Positions 16,200 through 24,715 are shown, numbered from the stretch's first letter. The stretch: 45,784 bases of DNA from CAZCGA01 sp964498075 (GCA_964498075.1 CAZCGA010000040.1:1-45784), one strand, 5' to 3'. Notes: a model not told the origin generated them from the letters alone. Numbers and translations are program-made.

Positions 16200-19100
16200 T
16201 GGCTCACTCCACACTGCAACGGGAAGCAGTTCTGATCGCGCGCGAACCTCTCCTCGAAGCGAAACAAGAGGTCAGCGGGACGATCACCCGAATCCACCAA
16301 CAGATGCACAACAGCCCCTTGAAGAGCCTCAAGTTTATCTTGCCGATTGTGCCATGCGCCGCCGAACTGCGAGAAATGCTCGCATTCAAGATTCGCTAGC
16401 TGACTGGCGACTGGTACGATGCGATCGCTCGTAGTCTTGTCGAAAGCCGGGCAATAGGCTGCGCCACTTCCCTCTAGAAAGGCGGCGATGGTGCCCTGGC
16501 TCAACACAGGGTCCCCATCCGCCGTTGTCGCGATCGCATGAACGCGCACGGGTTCACTGTCGTACTGGGCGAACAGACCGTAGGCGGTACTGCCCGTGGA
16601 GAGGTCGTAGATACCTGCGCCAGCGTCTGGCTCGGCGCGCGGATCGGGACGACCAGCTGGCGGTGCGGCGAACTCATAGAGGGCGCGTCTCGACGGGTGT
16701 GTAAGCAGCGGGGGCGGCTGTGCAAAACAGGTCTGCCGCAGGTTCGGCGCGCACAGCTCATGGGCGACATAGCTTCCGAACGGGCTTCCCCGCAACGGCG
16801 CCCCGTACACAATCACGCTGGCGAAATCGCCCCGCTCGAAATTGTCCGGCCTGCGATATCGGAATGCGGCCGACCGCGCGCGCTGCATGGGACCGTAGCC
16901 GCCCTCCCGACCGTCAGACGCAGGAATCGTGGCACCGCCATATGTGATTGCGCGAGGCTCGGGCAATGGCTGATCGGGAATGGCGTCTGTGGCGTACCAT
17001 CGTGCGAGGACTCCGCCCATACTGTGCGCCAGCACATCCACCTTCGTAATGGCGATCTTGTGATCCTTGATTCCCGAGGTTCTCGTCAGCCATGTGTTGT
17101 TGCCCCTCAGCGTCTCGTGCCCCTGCCCTGCGCGGAACGCGGATGCGATCTCCCTTACCGCCTTGGGCAGCACATCAAAGACTTGGTCGAACCCAGAAAT
17201 GTTCCGGGCCTGAAAATCCGGCGTGAAGTGCAGAATACCATTGGTGCTCAACACCTTCTGGAATGTTTGGTCGATCGCCTCCTGCCCGCTGCCAAAGAGA
17301 CCATGCTGCACAAGAAGTGGTGGCCGCACCAACCGAGGGGACGCACGCGAGAGCGCCACGCCGGTTGCGCTCTCGGTGGTGAGCTGGAGGTCCAGCGTTC
17401 CGACGGGCGTGCCATCGACGAAGGGGAAGAAGGTCGGCGGTGTGTAGACGGCAACTGCGACCGGGCGCCCATCGGGTCCGGGTTCGGTATCGACCAGCAA
17501 GTCGGTTGTCCGGTTCGAAAAGCCTTCGAGTGATAGCGACCCGAAAGGCAATCCGGCTTCTGGTTGGTGGTGCGTGCCGACGTTCCTGCCCACCGCAGCG
17601 ATCCGGAAGCGTACCTGCGCGATCGGTGGGCTGATCTCGGGCACTTGTTGCCGGAGAACCAACCGACTGATGCCGTCGGCAACCGCGCCGGCCATCTCAC
17701 TCGTCGGATCGCGTGCACCCGGAGCATTTCTCACCAAAACCTCCCTCAGATCCGCTGGCACGACGCCGCCTTGCTCTGCAGCCGTGAACTTGTCGCGATA
17801 GGGCTCGAACTGTGCGTCAACTACTTGCAGAAGACAGCGGGCACTTGTGCCCGAACCACTTCCCAATGAATCAGTGCCCGGTGGATCGACGAGAAAGAGC
17901 CCGTCCTTCCCGGCAGCCACAGCGGCGATCAGCTTTCCGGACGGATTTCGCCACACCGCCACTCGCTCGGCCCGCGCCCCACCGAGATCCACGGTCGCAA
18001 GCACGCGATCGTCCACCCCGTCGTGGTCGTCGTCGCGCGCGCCTCCCGGCGTCGCCAAGTCAACGATCCGCAGCCCCGCGGTGCCGTCGGCCACGAAGAG
18101 GAGCTGCGTGAGCCGATCGCCTACCGCCGCGACTCCGCCGCCGCCGGCGATCGCAATCTGACCAGCCCCATTGGCAAGCTGTGTCGGATCGAAGCCGCCA
18201 CCAGCCGAGACCGGCACTACAGCTACTCCGCCGCCGACTCCTGGAGCGACCGCAAGATCCATCGCTGTCGCGTCGACGTCGCCGAAGTTTCGGAAGCTCG
18301 GCCAGGCGCGCAGGGCCGTCACCGACAACGGCCGGCCACCGTCGGGTAACGGATACGTCCCCGTCACCGAGGCGAGCTGCGGGTCCGCGAGCACCAGCGT
18401 ATTCGTACCTGCGTCCTGCCGCAGCCCGAGCACGGAGTTTCCGAAGAGCGCCACCGAGCGGTACAGGCCACGCAGCGTCCCATCTACCTGCGGCCCCGCC
18501 AGGTAGTCGGCGTTCATCCCCTGCGGCACGATCGCTTGAATCCCGATGAACGGCGCGTTGGCGATGTAAGCTGCCTGCGTGTCCGTTGCGGCCAGGTCTT
18601 CCGACACGCCGAGGTCGTTGGGGATCAGCCGCAAGAAACCGGGCGGCGGTGACCCGAGCGGGTCTTGCAAGTTGAGCGTGTCCCAGCTGTCGCCCGACTG
18701 ATTGATCAGCCGCGTTGCCAGCTCATCGATCGCCGGGAAGTGCTCCAGATTGAACAGGCGCCACACCCCGAAACGATCGGTCACCGCACCACCGTCGATA
18801 CTCATCAGGAACGGCCCGTCGAACGTGTCGGCGTGCGCGCCGGTGGTGGTGATCGGCGGCCCCGGGACAAACACCACAGCCCGATCGATCCCGGAGGTGG
18901 CCGCCGAGGCGACGAGCGGCGGCGCGGTCGACAGGTCCGTGACATCGTAGATGCGGATGCCACCCTCGAAATCCGGCCGCTGGGCATCGCCCTCTGCGAG
19001 CGCGATTAGATCGCTGCAGGGACTCAGGTTGGCGCCGGACGGGAATTCCTTGGGGTCGAGCCAGACCACATCACGCGCATCGACGTCGATGTGTTGCAGG

Positions 19101-22100
19101 ACCACAGGCTGAAACGTCGTGAAGCTCGCGATGAACGGCATGGACAGCCGGTTGCCGCCGCGGTCGGTCACACCTGTGACGCGCCACGTGTACTGTTCGC
19201 CGTAGCGCAGCCGGATGTCCGGCACGAAGGTCACGATTCGCCCGTCCGACGTGACGTCCCAATGGCCCTTCACCTGTCGTCCGTGGCTGTCGAGCAACTT
19301 GCCGGGGTTGGCTGCTTGCGGGGTGACTGTCGTGGCGTCGAGCGACTCGCTGAAGGTGAGGGTGAGCGGCGCCAGAGGATCGACATCCGTGTCGCCCTCG
19401 TTGACTGCTGCGGTCTGGACGGTGGGCGGATTCGTATCATCGGTGAGCACGCCGAGCAGCGTGCACACCTCGCCCCTCCCAAGCCCCGTGCTCCCAACGG
19501 TATCGTGGCACGGCTTGTCGTCGATTGGCGCATCGGCGAACGTCTTCAACTGGACGCTGATCCGCATGTTGCACGGCACCGGCACCGCAAAGCGCACTGG
19601 GTTGGTGACTTGGACGGCGAATGGCAGCAGAGCTCCGGTGGCGCCACCAGGAATGTAGCCATCGTTGAAGCTGTCGCCGAGGCTGACGAAGCCGGTCGCG
19701 AACGCCAGACACTCCGTCGCACGGTGAATTCCGAAGATGCCACCGAGGAGCAGTCCCGGAAAGACGCCCGGGTCCGTGGCGATGACGCATCGCTGCGCGT
19801 TGAGTGCGCAACCCGCCGCGTCGAAGTGCGCGGTGTCCACCATCGTCTGCTCGTCCACGCCGCGGAAGCTCACCACCTGCGTGGCGATGTATTGATCGCC
19901 GGCCGCGGCGTCGGGCGGCGCTGGCACGGAGATGTCGATATTGCGTTGCGCCGTCCCGGTGAAGTCGAGCTTGACCGCACCGATGAGCTCGATCTTCGTC
20001 TGGTCGAGACCAGTGAGCACCGGGTAGTCAGTGAGGCTCAGCCCGGCGCCGGACGTGGTAATCGGTGTGAGCCTGACGAGGGTCGGTTGCGCGAAGGCGC
20101 CGTCGGGGATGAAGGCTTGGTAGCGCGGATCAGGTGGGAAGGTCACGACCCCGCCCGCGGGCGGGATGACCGTGGCGCCGGTCACTTCGTCGCGCATGTT
20201 TCCGGCATCGAGCGTCACCGTGTTGTGCAGCACGTCTTCCACTTGCACCGCGATGCGGTCGCCGATGGCGGCGTCGATCACCGCGCAGAAGCTGCCGGGC
20301 GCGCTGGTGTCGCAGCGGCCGGGGAACAGGAAGTCGCAAGCCTGTCCCGAGCCTGTCGTAGGATCGCTGCCGCTCGTACCGTTGCGGTCAGTCGCCAGCC
20401 CGGTGACCGTGAGCCCGGTGCCGTCGTTGGTGACCAGCACGAACGTGTCCGGCGCCGCCAGCTGCGCGCCGCCGCAGACGAAGACCCGGCCCTCGCTGTC
20501 GGGTAGTGAGACAAGCAGCGTGTTGGGCGGTAACGCCTCGGCCTTGAAGACGGGGGCAGTTGTGAAGTCGGAGGTGAAGACCGTGAGCCCATCCGCCAGT
20601 GCGCCGGTGAGCCGATTCCCGTGACGGTCCGTGATGGCGCTGGTGAAGGCGAGCCGATAGAGCGCGTTCGGCGCCAGCAGCTCGCTCGGCGTGATGACGA
20701 GCTGCGTGCCGCCGGCGCTGAGCGACAGGCGAGCGGTGATCGGCTGGCCGGTCCCGCCGCCGGCTGATGCCTGACTGCTGATGGCTGATAGCTGAACGCT
20801 GGCCGCAATGATCGTCGTGGCGTCAATCGGCTTCGAGAACGTTACCGTCACCGTCGCTGTGCGGTCCACCTGACTCGCGTGGTTGGCCGGCGTGATCTGG
20901 ACGACCTGCGGCGGCGACGGCTGTAGCTCGAGATCTTGGGTGATGACAGGGACTGGAGGCTGGGGGCTGGAGGCTGGCGACACGGTTGCCGTGGCGGTGA
21001 GGTCGTTGGCGGTGTCGCGCGCACTGAGCGTGCTGGGTACGCCGGCGGGGATGATCAGGGCGTAGTGGCCGGACGCATCGGTGATGCTCACCAGCGGCTC
21101 GGTGGTGCTCCGCACCACGATGCTGGCGCGCGGGACAGTGCTGTCGGCCACCGTGCCGGTGACGATTACGCTGGCGGCCGGCATGGCGATCACGACGTAC
21201 TCACCAGTTCCATTGAGACCGGGGAGGCAGGCGCCGCGTCCGGAAGGACACGCGTCGATGGCGATGTCGCCGCCCTGGCTCGTACCCAGCGCCGTGAGCC
21301 GCAGGACCGTCTGGCCGCCTACCTCCACGAGGCGGCCGATCGCGAACTGTTGCCCATCTGCCAGCGCCGTCCCGAGACCGAGACGATACGCCGCCAGCGC
21401 ATCGAGCGGCGCGCCGCTGACGGTCAGACTGAACGCGCCGGCGAAATCGGCGCGGTTGCCAACGCCAGCCGGCAGGGATGCTGGCGCCACCGGAAGCAGC
21501 GTCCAGACCGTACTGTCAGCCGTGGCCTTGGCGGGCACGACGAGGTGCAGGCCGCCCGGCCCGTTCACGGTGCCGCCGCTGCTGTCCATCAGTACCACGT
21601 TGCTCGCCGCCGGATCCGGCAGGGTGAGGTCGATGTCCACCTCGCCGCGACTCAGCTCGCTCAGAGCAAAGCTGCGGCTCGGCACGAAATGGAAGTAGGC
21701 GCCGAGGGTGTTCGGCCCGGCCGCAATCGGCGTCACTGCCGGTAGCGGCGAGAGCTGATAGCCAACCATCTCCTGCCGCGTGCTCGTGCCGTTCACCGTG
21801 GAGCCGTCGCGCAACCTGTAGGACTCGCGCACATCAACCTGCAGGGAGGTGCCACTCGGTAGGGCGTTCGTGCTGTGCGCCTGCGTCAGCACGAAGGCGC
21901 TGCCGTTGGTGCCGGCGAGGATCACCGGCGGCTCGGCCTCGACGACGCCGTTGTCCCCGGCGGCCGACGCCGCGCTCACGCCGGGCAGGAGGTCGCCGAG
22001 GGTGGCGGCGGGCGGTGCTTCGGGCTGGGTGTCGGGAACGAGCAGGGCCAGCTGACTGATTGCAGTTGGCAGATCGCTGATCGTTAGATGTAGCGCGGCG

Positions 22101-23635
22101 CCCACAACACTGGCGCACGGAGCAGCGCGCCACTGTTCGGCCGTGTCGTCCCACGTGGCCGTAATGACCGATTGCGGGCTGAGCGAACCGAGCGACGTGA
22201 GCGGGATGTGGAGCGACCCCCACCCTGACCCTCCCCCGGTGCCGGCGTTGGCAGTAGGGGAGGGAATGAGTTGCAGGTCGATGCCGAGGAGGACGCTCCA
22301 GCCGAGCGGCAGCAGCGCGATGAGGCCCTGCGGGCTCAGCGGTGTGAGCTGGACGGTGGTGGCCTCGGCAAAGGTGCCGGCCGAAATAACGAGCTGAACT
22401 TGCAGACTCGTGGTTTGACCCTCTTCCAGAGGGCGAGCCATGTCCGCAACCACCGTCCCACCCTCCGGACCGATCGCAACCGCGGGGCCGCGCGGCGTCA
22501 GGCGCGTGTCGCGCACATGCGCGCCCGCGTGTGTCGCGATACTGACGTGACGCAGGGCGCGCGTATAGCCCGGTGCGTTCAGCTCGATGACCGCGTCGCC
22601 CGGCGGCAGCGGGGGCAGCGTGTAGCGGCCATCAGCACTCGTGTTCGTGCTCGTGTTTGCGGTCGTACCAGATCGTCCATCCTCGGGCACGCGCACGTAC
22701 ACGCGCACGTCCGGTAGCGACTGCCCCGTGCTGTCGTCGAATACGGCGCCGACGGCCAGGCCGGGCAGCGGGGTATTAGTCGGCGTTGCGGTTGGGGTCG
22801 GAGTCAGAGTCTGCGTCGGTGTCGGGGTGAAGGTTGGCATGTCGGTTGGGGTCCACGTGGGCGGGAACGTGTAGGTCGGTGTCGGAGTGTCCGTCGGGGT
22901 GTTGGTCGCGGTAGCTGTCGGCGTTTGGGTTGAGGTGTTGGTCGGCGTATCGGTCGGTGTTTGCGTTGGTGTGCTGGTCGGTGTCGGCGTAGTCGTGCTG
23001 GTGGGTGTGCGCGTGTCCGTTGCCGTGGGCGTGTTGCTGGGTGAGGGGGTCGGAGCGTTGGTCGGCGTATTGGTAGGCGTGTACCCGGCGGAGTCAATCG
23101 GCGCGGTGCCTCGGGCAAGGCCGATCTTTGCCGAGCCTTCCGGTCCGCTGGTCGCCTCAATACGCACGCCGAGCACCCAGTTCTGATTGGCCGCGCCAAT
23201 GAGTTGCGTGACCGTCAGGCCCGGGGCCGCGAGGCGAAACCGCCCACTGGTGACCACGTCGCCGGCGCTGCCGGTGTGCCCGAGGCGCACGCCCCAATCC
23301 CAGTTCTTCACCGGCGCCATGGTGTTGCCCCGGCCCACCTCCCAGACCCGATTCACGGCGAACTGCCACTGGGTGACCACGGCGCTCGGTTCTTGCACCG
23401 CCAGGCTCGGGACCAGACCCTCATCGACGACGTTGCCGAACACCCCGAGCAGATCGCCCGCGCCCGGCGGGATCGAGAGAGCGATGTCGACGGCGTTGCC
23501 CCCAGCGGCGTCAGTGACGCTCAGGGTCACTAGCACACTGTCGCCGCTGATCGGAGTCTGGAACTGGAAGGTGAGGGCGCGGGCGGGCACCGGTGTCAGC
23601 ACGAGCGCAAGTAGGACCTTCACTCCGTACCGCAT
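16166..23635 (-). CDS. Giant secreted protein with C-terminal lipase-like alpha/beta hydrolase (2489 residues)
   Basis: Signal peptide at residues 1-22 (MRYGVKVLLALVLTPVPARA). Approximate domains: a beta-rich N-terminal domain (23-180); a Thr-Pro linker (183-297); one carboxypeptidase-regulatory-like domain (300-385); ZU5-like beta segments; Big_5-like domains near 918 and 1402 (ITPANHASQVDRTATVTVTF is typical); a region with LVIVD-type repeats (1545-1918, e.g. GIRIYDVTDL and GLRIVDLATPG); then the hydrolase. The hydrolase has an oxyanion-type QHGLFGSG (about 2105), the nucleophile elbow AHSMGG (about 2202), a candidate acid SDRIVP (about 2405) and histidines in HFSQFGGAWH (about 2425), so the triad looks complete. 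It may hydrolyse esters outside the cell; the substrate is unknown. ATG 23635 is preferred because the signal peptide begins there; ATG 23692 would add 19 residues without a membrane segment. Three or four short dispersed repeats are read in frame. Confidence 0.82.
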   Translation of the reverse strand: MRYGVKVLLALVLTPVPARALTFQFQTPISGDSVLVTLSVTDAAGGNAVDIALSIPPGAGDLLGVFGNVVDEGLVPSLAVQEPSAVVTQWQFAVNRVWEVGRGNTMAPVKNWDWGVRLGHTGSAGDVVTSGRFRLAAPGLTVTQLIGAANQNWVLGVRIEATSGPEGSAKIGLARGTAPIDSAGYTPTNTPTNAPTPSPSNTPTATDTRTPTSTTTPTPTSTPTQTPTDTPTNTSTQTPTATATNTPTDTPTPTYTFPPTWTPTDMPTFTPTPTQTLTPTPTATPTNTPLPGLAVGAVFDDSTGQSLPDVRVYVRVPEDGRSGTTANTSTNTSADGRYTLPPLPPGDAVIELNAPGYTRALRHVSIATHAGAHVRDTRLTPRGPAVAIGPEGGTVVADMARPLEEGQTTSLQVQLVISAGTFAEATTVQLTPLSPQGLIALLPLGWSVLLGIDLQLIPSPTANAGTGGGSGWGSLHIPLTSLGSLSPQSVITATWDDTAEQWRAAPCASVVGAALHLTISDLPTAISQLALLVPDTQPEAPPAATLGDLLPGVSAASAAGDNGVVEAEPPVILAGTNGSAFVLTQAHSTNALPSGTSLQVDVRESYRLRDGSTVNGTSTRQEMVGYQLSPLPAVTPIAAGPNTLGAYFHFVPSRSFALSELSRGEVDIDLTLPDPAASNVVLMDSSGGTVNGPGGLHLVVPAKATADSTVWTLLPVAPASLPAGVGNRADFAGAFSLTVSGAPLDALAAYRLGLGTALADGQQFAIGRLVEVGGQTVLRLTALGTSQGGDIAIDACPSGRGACLPGLNGTGEYVVIAMPAASVIVTGTVADSTVPRASIVVRSTTEPLVSITDASGHYALIIPAGVPSTLSARDTANDLTATATVSPASSPQPPVPVITQDLELQPSPPQVVQITPANHASQVDRTATVTVTFSKPIDATTIIAASVQLSAISSQASAGGGTGQPITARLSLSAGGTQLVITPSELLAPNALYRLAFTSAITDRHGNRLTGALADGLTVFTSDFTTAPVFKAEALPPNTLLVSLPDSEGRVFVCGGAQLAAPDTFVLVTNDGTGLTVTGLATDRNGTSGSDPTTGSGQACDFLFPGRCDTSAPGSFCAVIDAAIGDRIAVQVEDVLHNTVTLDAGNMRDEVTGATVIPPAGGVVTFPPDPRYQAFIPDGAFAQPTLVRLTPITTSGAGLSLTDYPVLTGLDQTKIELIGAVKLDFTGTAQRNIDISVPAPPDAAAGDQYIATQVVSFRGVDEQTMVDTAHFDAAGCALNAQRCVIATDPGVFPGLLLGGIFGIHRATECLAFATGFVSLGDSFNDGYIPGGATGALLPFAVQVTNPVRFAVPVPCNMRISVQLKTFADAPIDDKPCHDTVGSTGLGRGEVCTLLGVLTDDTNPPTVQTAAVNEGDTDVDPLAPLTLTFSESLDATTVTPQAANPGKLLDSHGRQVKGHWDVTSDGRIVTFVPDIRLRYGEQYTWRVTGVTDRGGNRLSMPFIASFTTFQPVVLQHIDVDARDVVWLDPKEFPSGANLSPCSDLIALAEGDAQRPDFEGGIRIYDVTDLSTAPPLVASAATSGIDRAVVFVPGPPITTTGAHADTFDGPFLMSIDGGAVTDRFGVWRLFNLEHFPAIDELATRLINQSGDSWDTLNLQDPLGSPPPGFLRLIPNDLGVSEDLAATDTQAAYIANAPFIGIQAIVPQGMNADYLAGPQVDGTLRGLYRSVALFGNSVLGLRQDAGTNTLVLADPQLASVTGTYPLPDGGRPLSVTALRAWPSFRNFGDVDATAMDLAVAPGVGGGVAVVPVSAGGGFDPTQLANGAGQIAIAGGGGVAAVGDRLTQLLFVADGTAGLRIVDLATPGGARDDDHDGVDDRVLATVDLGGARAERVAVWRNPSGKLIAAVAAGKDGLFLVDPPGTDSLGSGSGTSARCLLQVVDAQFEPYRDKFTAAEQGGVVPADLREVLVRNAPGARDPTSEMAGAVADGISRLVLRQQVPEISPPIAQVRFRIAAVGRNVGTHHQPEAGLPFGSLSLEGFSNRTTDLLVDTEPGPDGRPVAVAVYTPPTFFPFVDGTPVGTLDLQLTTESATGVALSRASPRLVRPPLLVQHGLFGSGQEAIDQTFQKVLSTNGILHFTPDFQARNISGFDQVFDVLPKAVREIASAFRAGQGHETLRGNNTWLTRTSGIKDHKIAITKVDVLAHSMGGVLARWYATDAIPDQPLPEPRAITYGGATIPASDGREGGYGPMQRARSAAFRYRRPDNFERGDFASVIVYGAPLRGSPFGSYVAHELCAPNLRQTCFAQPPPLLTHPSRRALYEFAAPPAGRPDPRAEPDAGAGIYDLSTGSTAYGLFAQYDSEPVRVHAIATTADGDPVLSQGTIAAFLEGSGAAYCPAFDKTTSDRIVPVASQLANLECEHFSQFGGAWHNRQDKLEALQGAVVHLLVDSGDRPADLLFRFEERFARDQNCFPLQCGVSQCRISECHRVP
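22745..23085 (-). repeat. Thr-Pro linker tract in the lipase-like gene
   Basis: About 110 residues of TPT/NTP/TDT repeats between the N-terminal domain and the carboxypeptidase-regulatory-like domain. It is the longest such tract in the window, with imperfect 6-, 12- and 18-base periodicity, and likely an extended spacer. Confidence 0.75.
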
Positions 23636-23711
23636 GCCCCCGCCATGCGCGGGGGCGGTACTCGCCGAAATGCTCCGCCTAGGGCTGGTCATGGCAAGAC
23701 AAGGTGGGCTA

Positions 23712-23741
23712 CTTATAACTACATCATGGTGTACTTGTCAA
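23712..23741 (-). promoter_or_regulatory. Sigma-70-type promoter of the giant secreted-protein locus
   Basis: On the minus strand a perfect -35 TTGACA (23736-23741) is separated by 18 bases from TATAAG (23712-23717). Transcription would start near 23705, giving a leader of about 70 bases to the preferred ATG at 23635. A 6-base inverted repeat, TACATC...GATGTA, spans the -35 box and spacer and could be an operator. The local AT content stands out from the GC-rich surroundings. Confidence 0.6.
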
Positions 23742-23908
23742 GATGTATCATTTACATGTGACTGAATGACGCCGGAGATGTCATGCAAAGGCACTGGGCG
23801 AAGCCCGCCGTGGCGTGGGGACGTAGTCGCAAGACCTAGCGAGGTGCGCTCACCGGACAACAAGCATGTGGGCGCGCCTCGTGCGTGTGGCTGGTGGCAC
23901 ACGCAACG

Positions 23909-24046
23909 CAACGTCGTCCGGATCAGTGCGTAGCTGAAGCTGAAGTGCTCCGGCTCCCCCGGCACCTCGGCAACCAACGCGGCAGCGGTGGCCTCGTCGA
24001 GCGCGTCGAGGATGGCGTCCGCGGTTGCGAAGAGCGGCGTGAGGGC
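23909..24046 (-). pseudogene. Relic of the AAA region of a large adenylate cyclase
   Basis: The translation carries LDALDEATAAALVAEVPG followed by FSFSYALIRTTL. This closely follows the motif near the end of the AAA ATPase region in large cyclase/AAA/TPR proteins (DALDEA..A.L..EVPG....FSHALIRETL). The similarity stops on both sides: the downstream sequence turns Cys/His/Pro-rich and does not continue the TPR region. It lies on the same strand and some 200 bases downstream of a cyclase N-terminal relic at 24242-24352, so both are probably remains of one deleted gene. Confidence 0.55.
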
Positions 24047-24155
24047 ACGCCGGCTCCAAGATACGCGCTCTCCTGGAGACGGGCTGCCCTCAGCCCGCTC
24101 TTTTTCCCGGTTTTCTGGCAAAGGCTCCGGGGCGCGAGGGAGCAGAGAGGAAGCA

Positions 24156-24488
24156 TCAGCAGGCGCTCGACGCCGGACTCGCGCCGCAGGTCCCGCGAGC
24201 ATGGACGTCAGCGGATGCGTGCGCGTGAGGTCGGTGTCGCGCTAGGTGGCGATGATCAAGCAGTTCGAAGTGCGCCTGGCGCAGCCATTGGCCAGCACCG
24301 TCGAGCCGACCAAATCGGTAAACAGCACAGTGACCGTCTCTGTACGCGCCATCAAGCTTCTCCGGCCGGGCCAACGCAGATTCCAGCAAGCTTTCGTCCC
24401 GCAATCCCGGCGAGCCGCTGAACTCGGCGAGTAGCCGTTCGTGCAATGCCAGAACCGTCTCCTTCAGAAGCCAGACGGGCGTCTTCAT
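24156..24488 (-). pseudogene. doc: Truncated Doc/Fic-family toxin fused to cyclase relic
   Basis: The first 45 residues (WLLKETVLALHERLLAEF, then LRDESLLESALARPEKL) match the N-terminus of death-on-curing (Doc) proteins, which AMPylate or phosphorylate host targets such as EF-Tu. The frame then runs out of register through the start of a cyclase sequence and ends after 110 residues. The catalytic Fic motif HxFx(D/N)GNKR, expected near residue 65-75, is absent, so the toxin should be inactive. ATG 24488 overlaps the TGA of the upstream AbrB-type gene (ATGA), as expected for a toxin-antitoxin operon. The junction lies at about 24353, directly before the relic cyclase ATG at 24352. Confidence 0.75.
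24242..24352 (-). pseudogene. Relic N-terminus of a class III adenylate/guanylate cyclase
   Basis: A 36-codon frame starts MARTETVTVLFTDLVGSTVL, the characteristic first beta strand and metal-binding Asp region (FTDLVGST) of class III nucleotide cyclases. It then loses similarity and stops at TAG 24242. A shift of frame restores a cyclase-like LRQAHFELL a few codons later, so the copy carries at least one frameshift besides the missing remainder. It abuts and disrupts the Doc toxin gene. Confidence 0.65.
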
Positions 24489-24715
24489 TTGGCCAGTTCA
24501 CGCAGCGTGTTCCGGTAGCGGCGGATGATGCCCTCCGCTACCTTCATCTGCCGTGTGAACTCGGCCTTCGCAGGACTCATTCGCAAGCTGCCGTCCGTCG
24601 CCTCGGTCACGCACACCGTATCGCCCGCCGATACTTTCAGATGCGCGAGCACCTCCTTCGGCAGCACGACGCCGACTGAGTTGCCGACTTTCCGCAGTTT
24701 CAGTTCGAGGATCAT
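24485..24715 (-). CDS. AbrB/MazE-type antitoxin
   Basis: A 76-residue protein with the swapped-hairpin AbrB fold signature: LKLRKVGNSVGVVLPKEVL, then a short strand ending in DTVCV. Such proteins bind DNA upstream of their own operon and neutralise a partner toxin. Its TGA overlaps the ATG of the Doc-type gene by the ATGA arrangement, so the two formed a toxin-antitoxin pair. Because the toxin is broken, this is probably an orphaned antitoxin, which might still repress its promoter. A weak -35/-10 candidate (TTGACT, 18 bases, TAGGAA) lies at 24726-24755. An AGGA sequence lies nine bases before the ATG. Confidence 0.85.
   Translation of the reverse strand: MILELKLRKVGNSVGVVLPKEVLAHLKVSAGDTVCVTEATDGSLRMSPAKAEFTRQMKVAEGIIRRYRNTLRELAK

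Noticed and set aside
22745..23085. Regular short repeats considered as a CRISPR array
   Set aside because: There are no unique spacers of constant length; the array is an in-frame Thr-Pro coding tract.
24073..24105. GGGCT...AGCCC hairpin followed by CTCTTTTT on the plus strand, like an intrinsic terminator
   Set aside because: No plus-strand gene lies upstream; it sits in cyclase relic DNA and is probably fortuitous.
24354..24359. AAGCTT (HindIII site) exactly at the Doc/cyclase junction, raising a cloning-artefact suspicion
   Set aside because: The bases encode Lys-Leu, expected in the Doc family (ARPEKL), and a chance 6-base site is common. Read evidence would still be useful.
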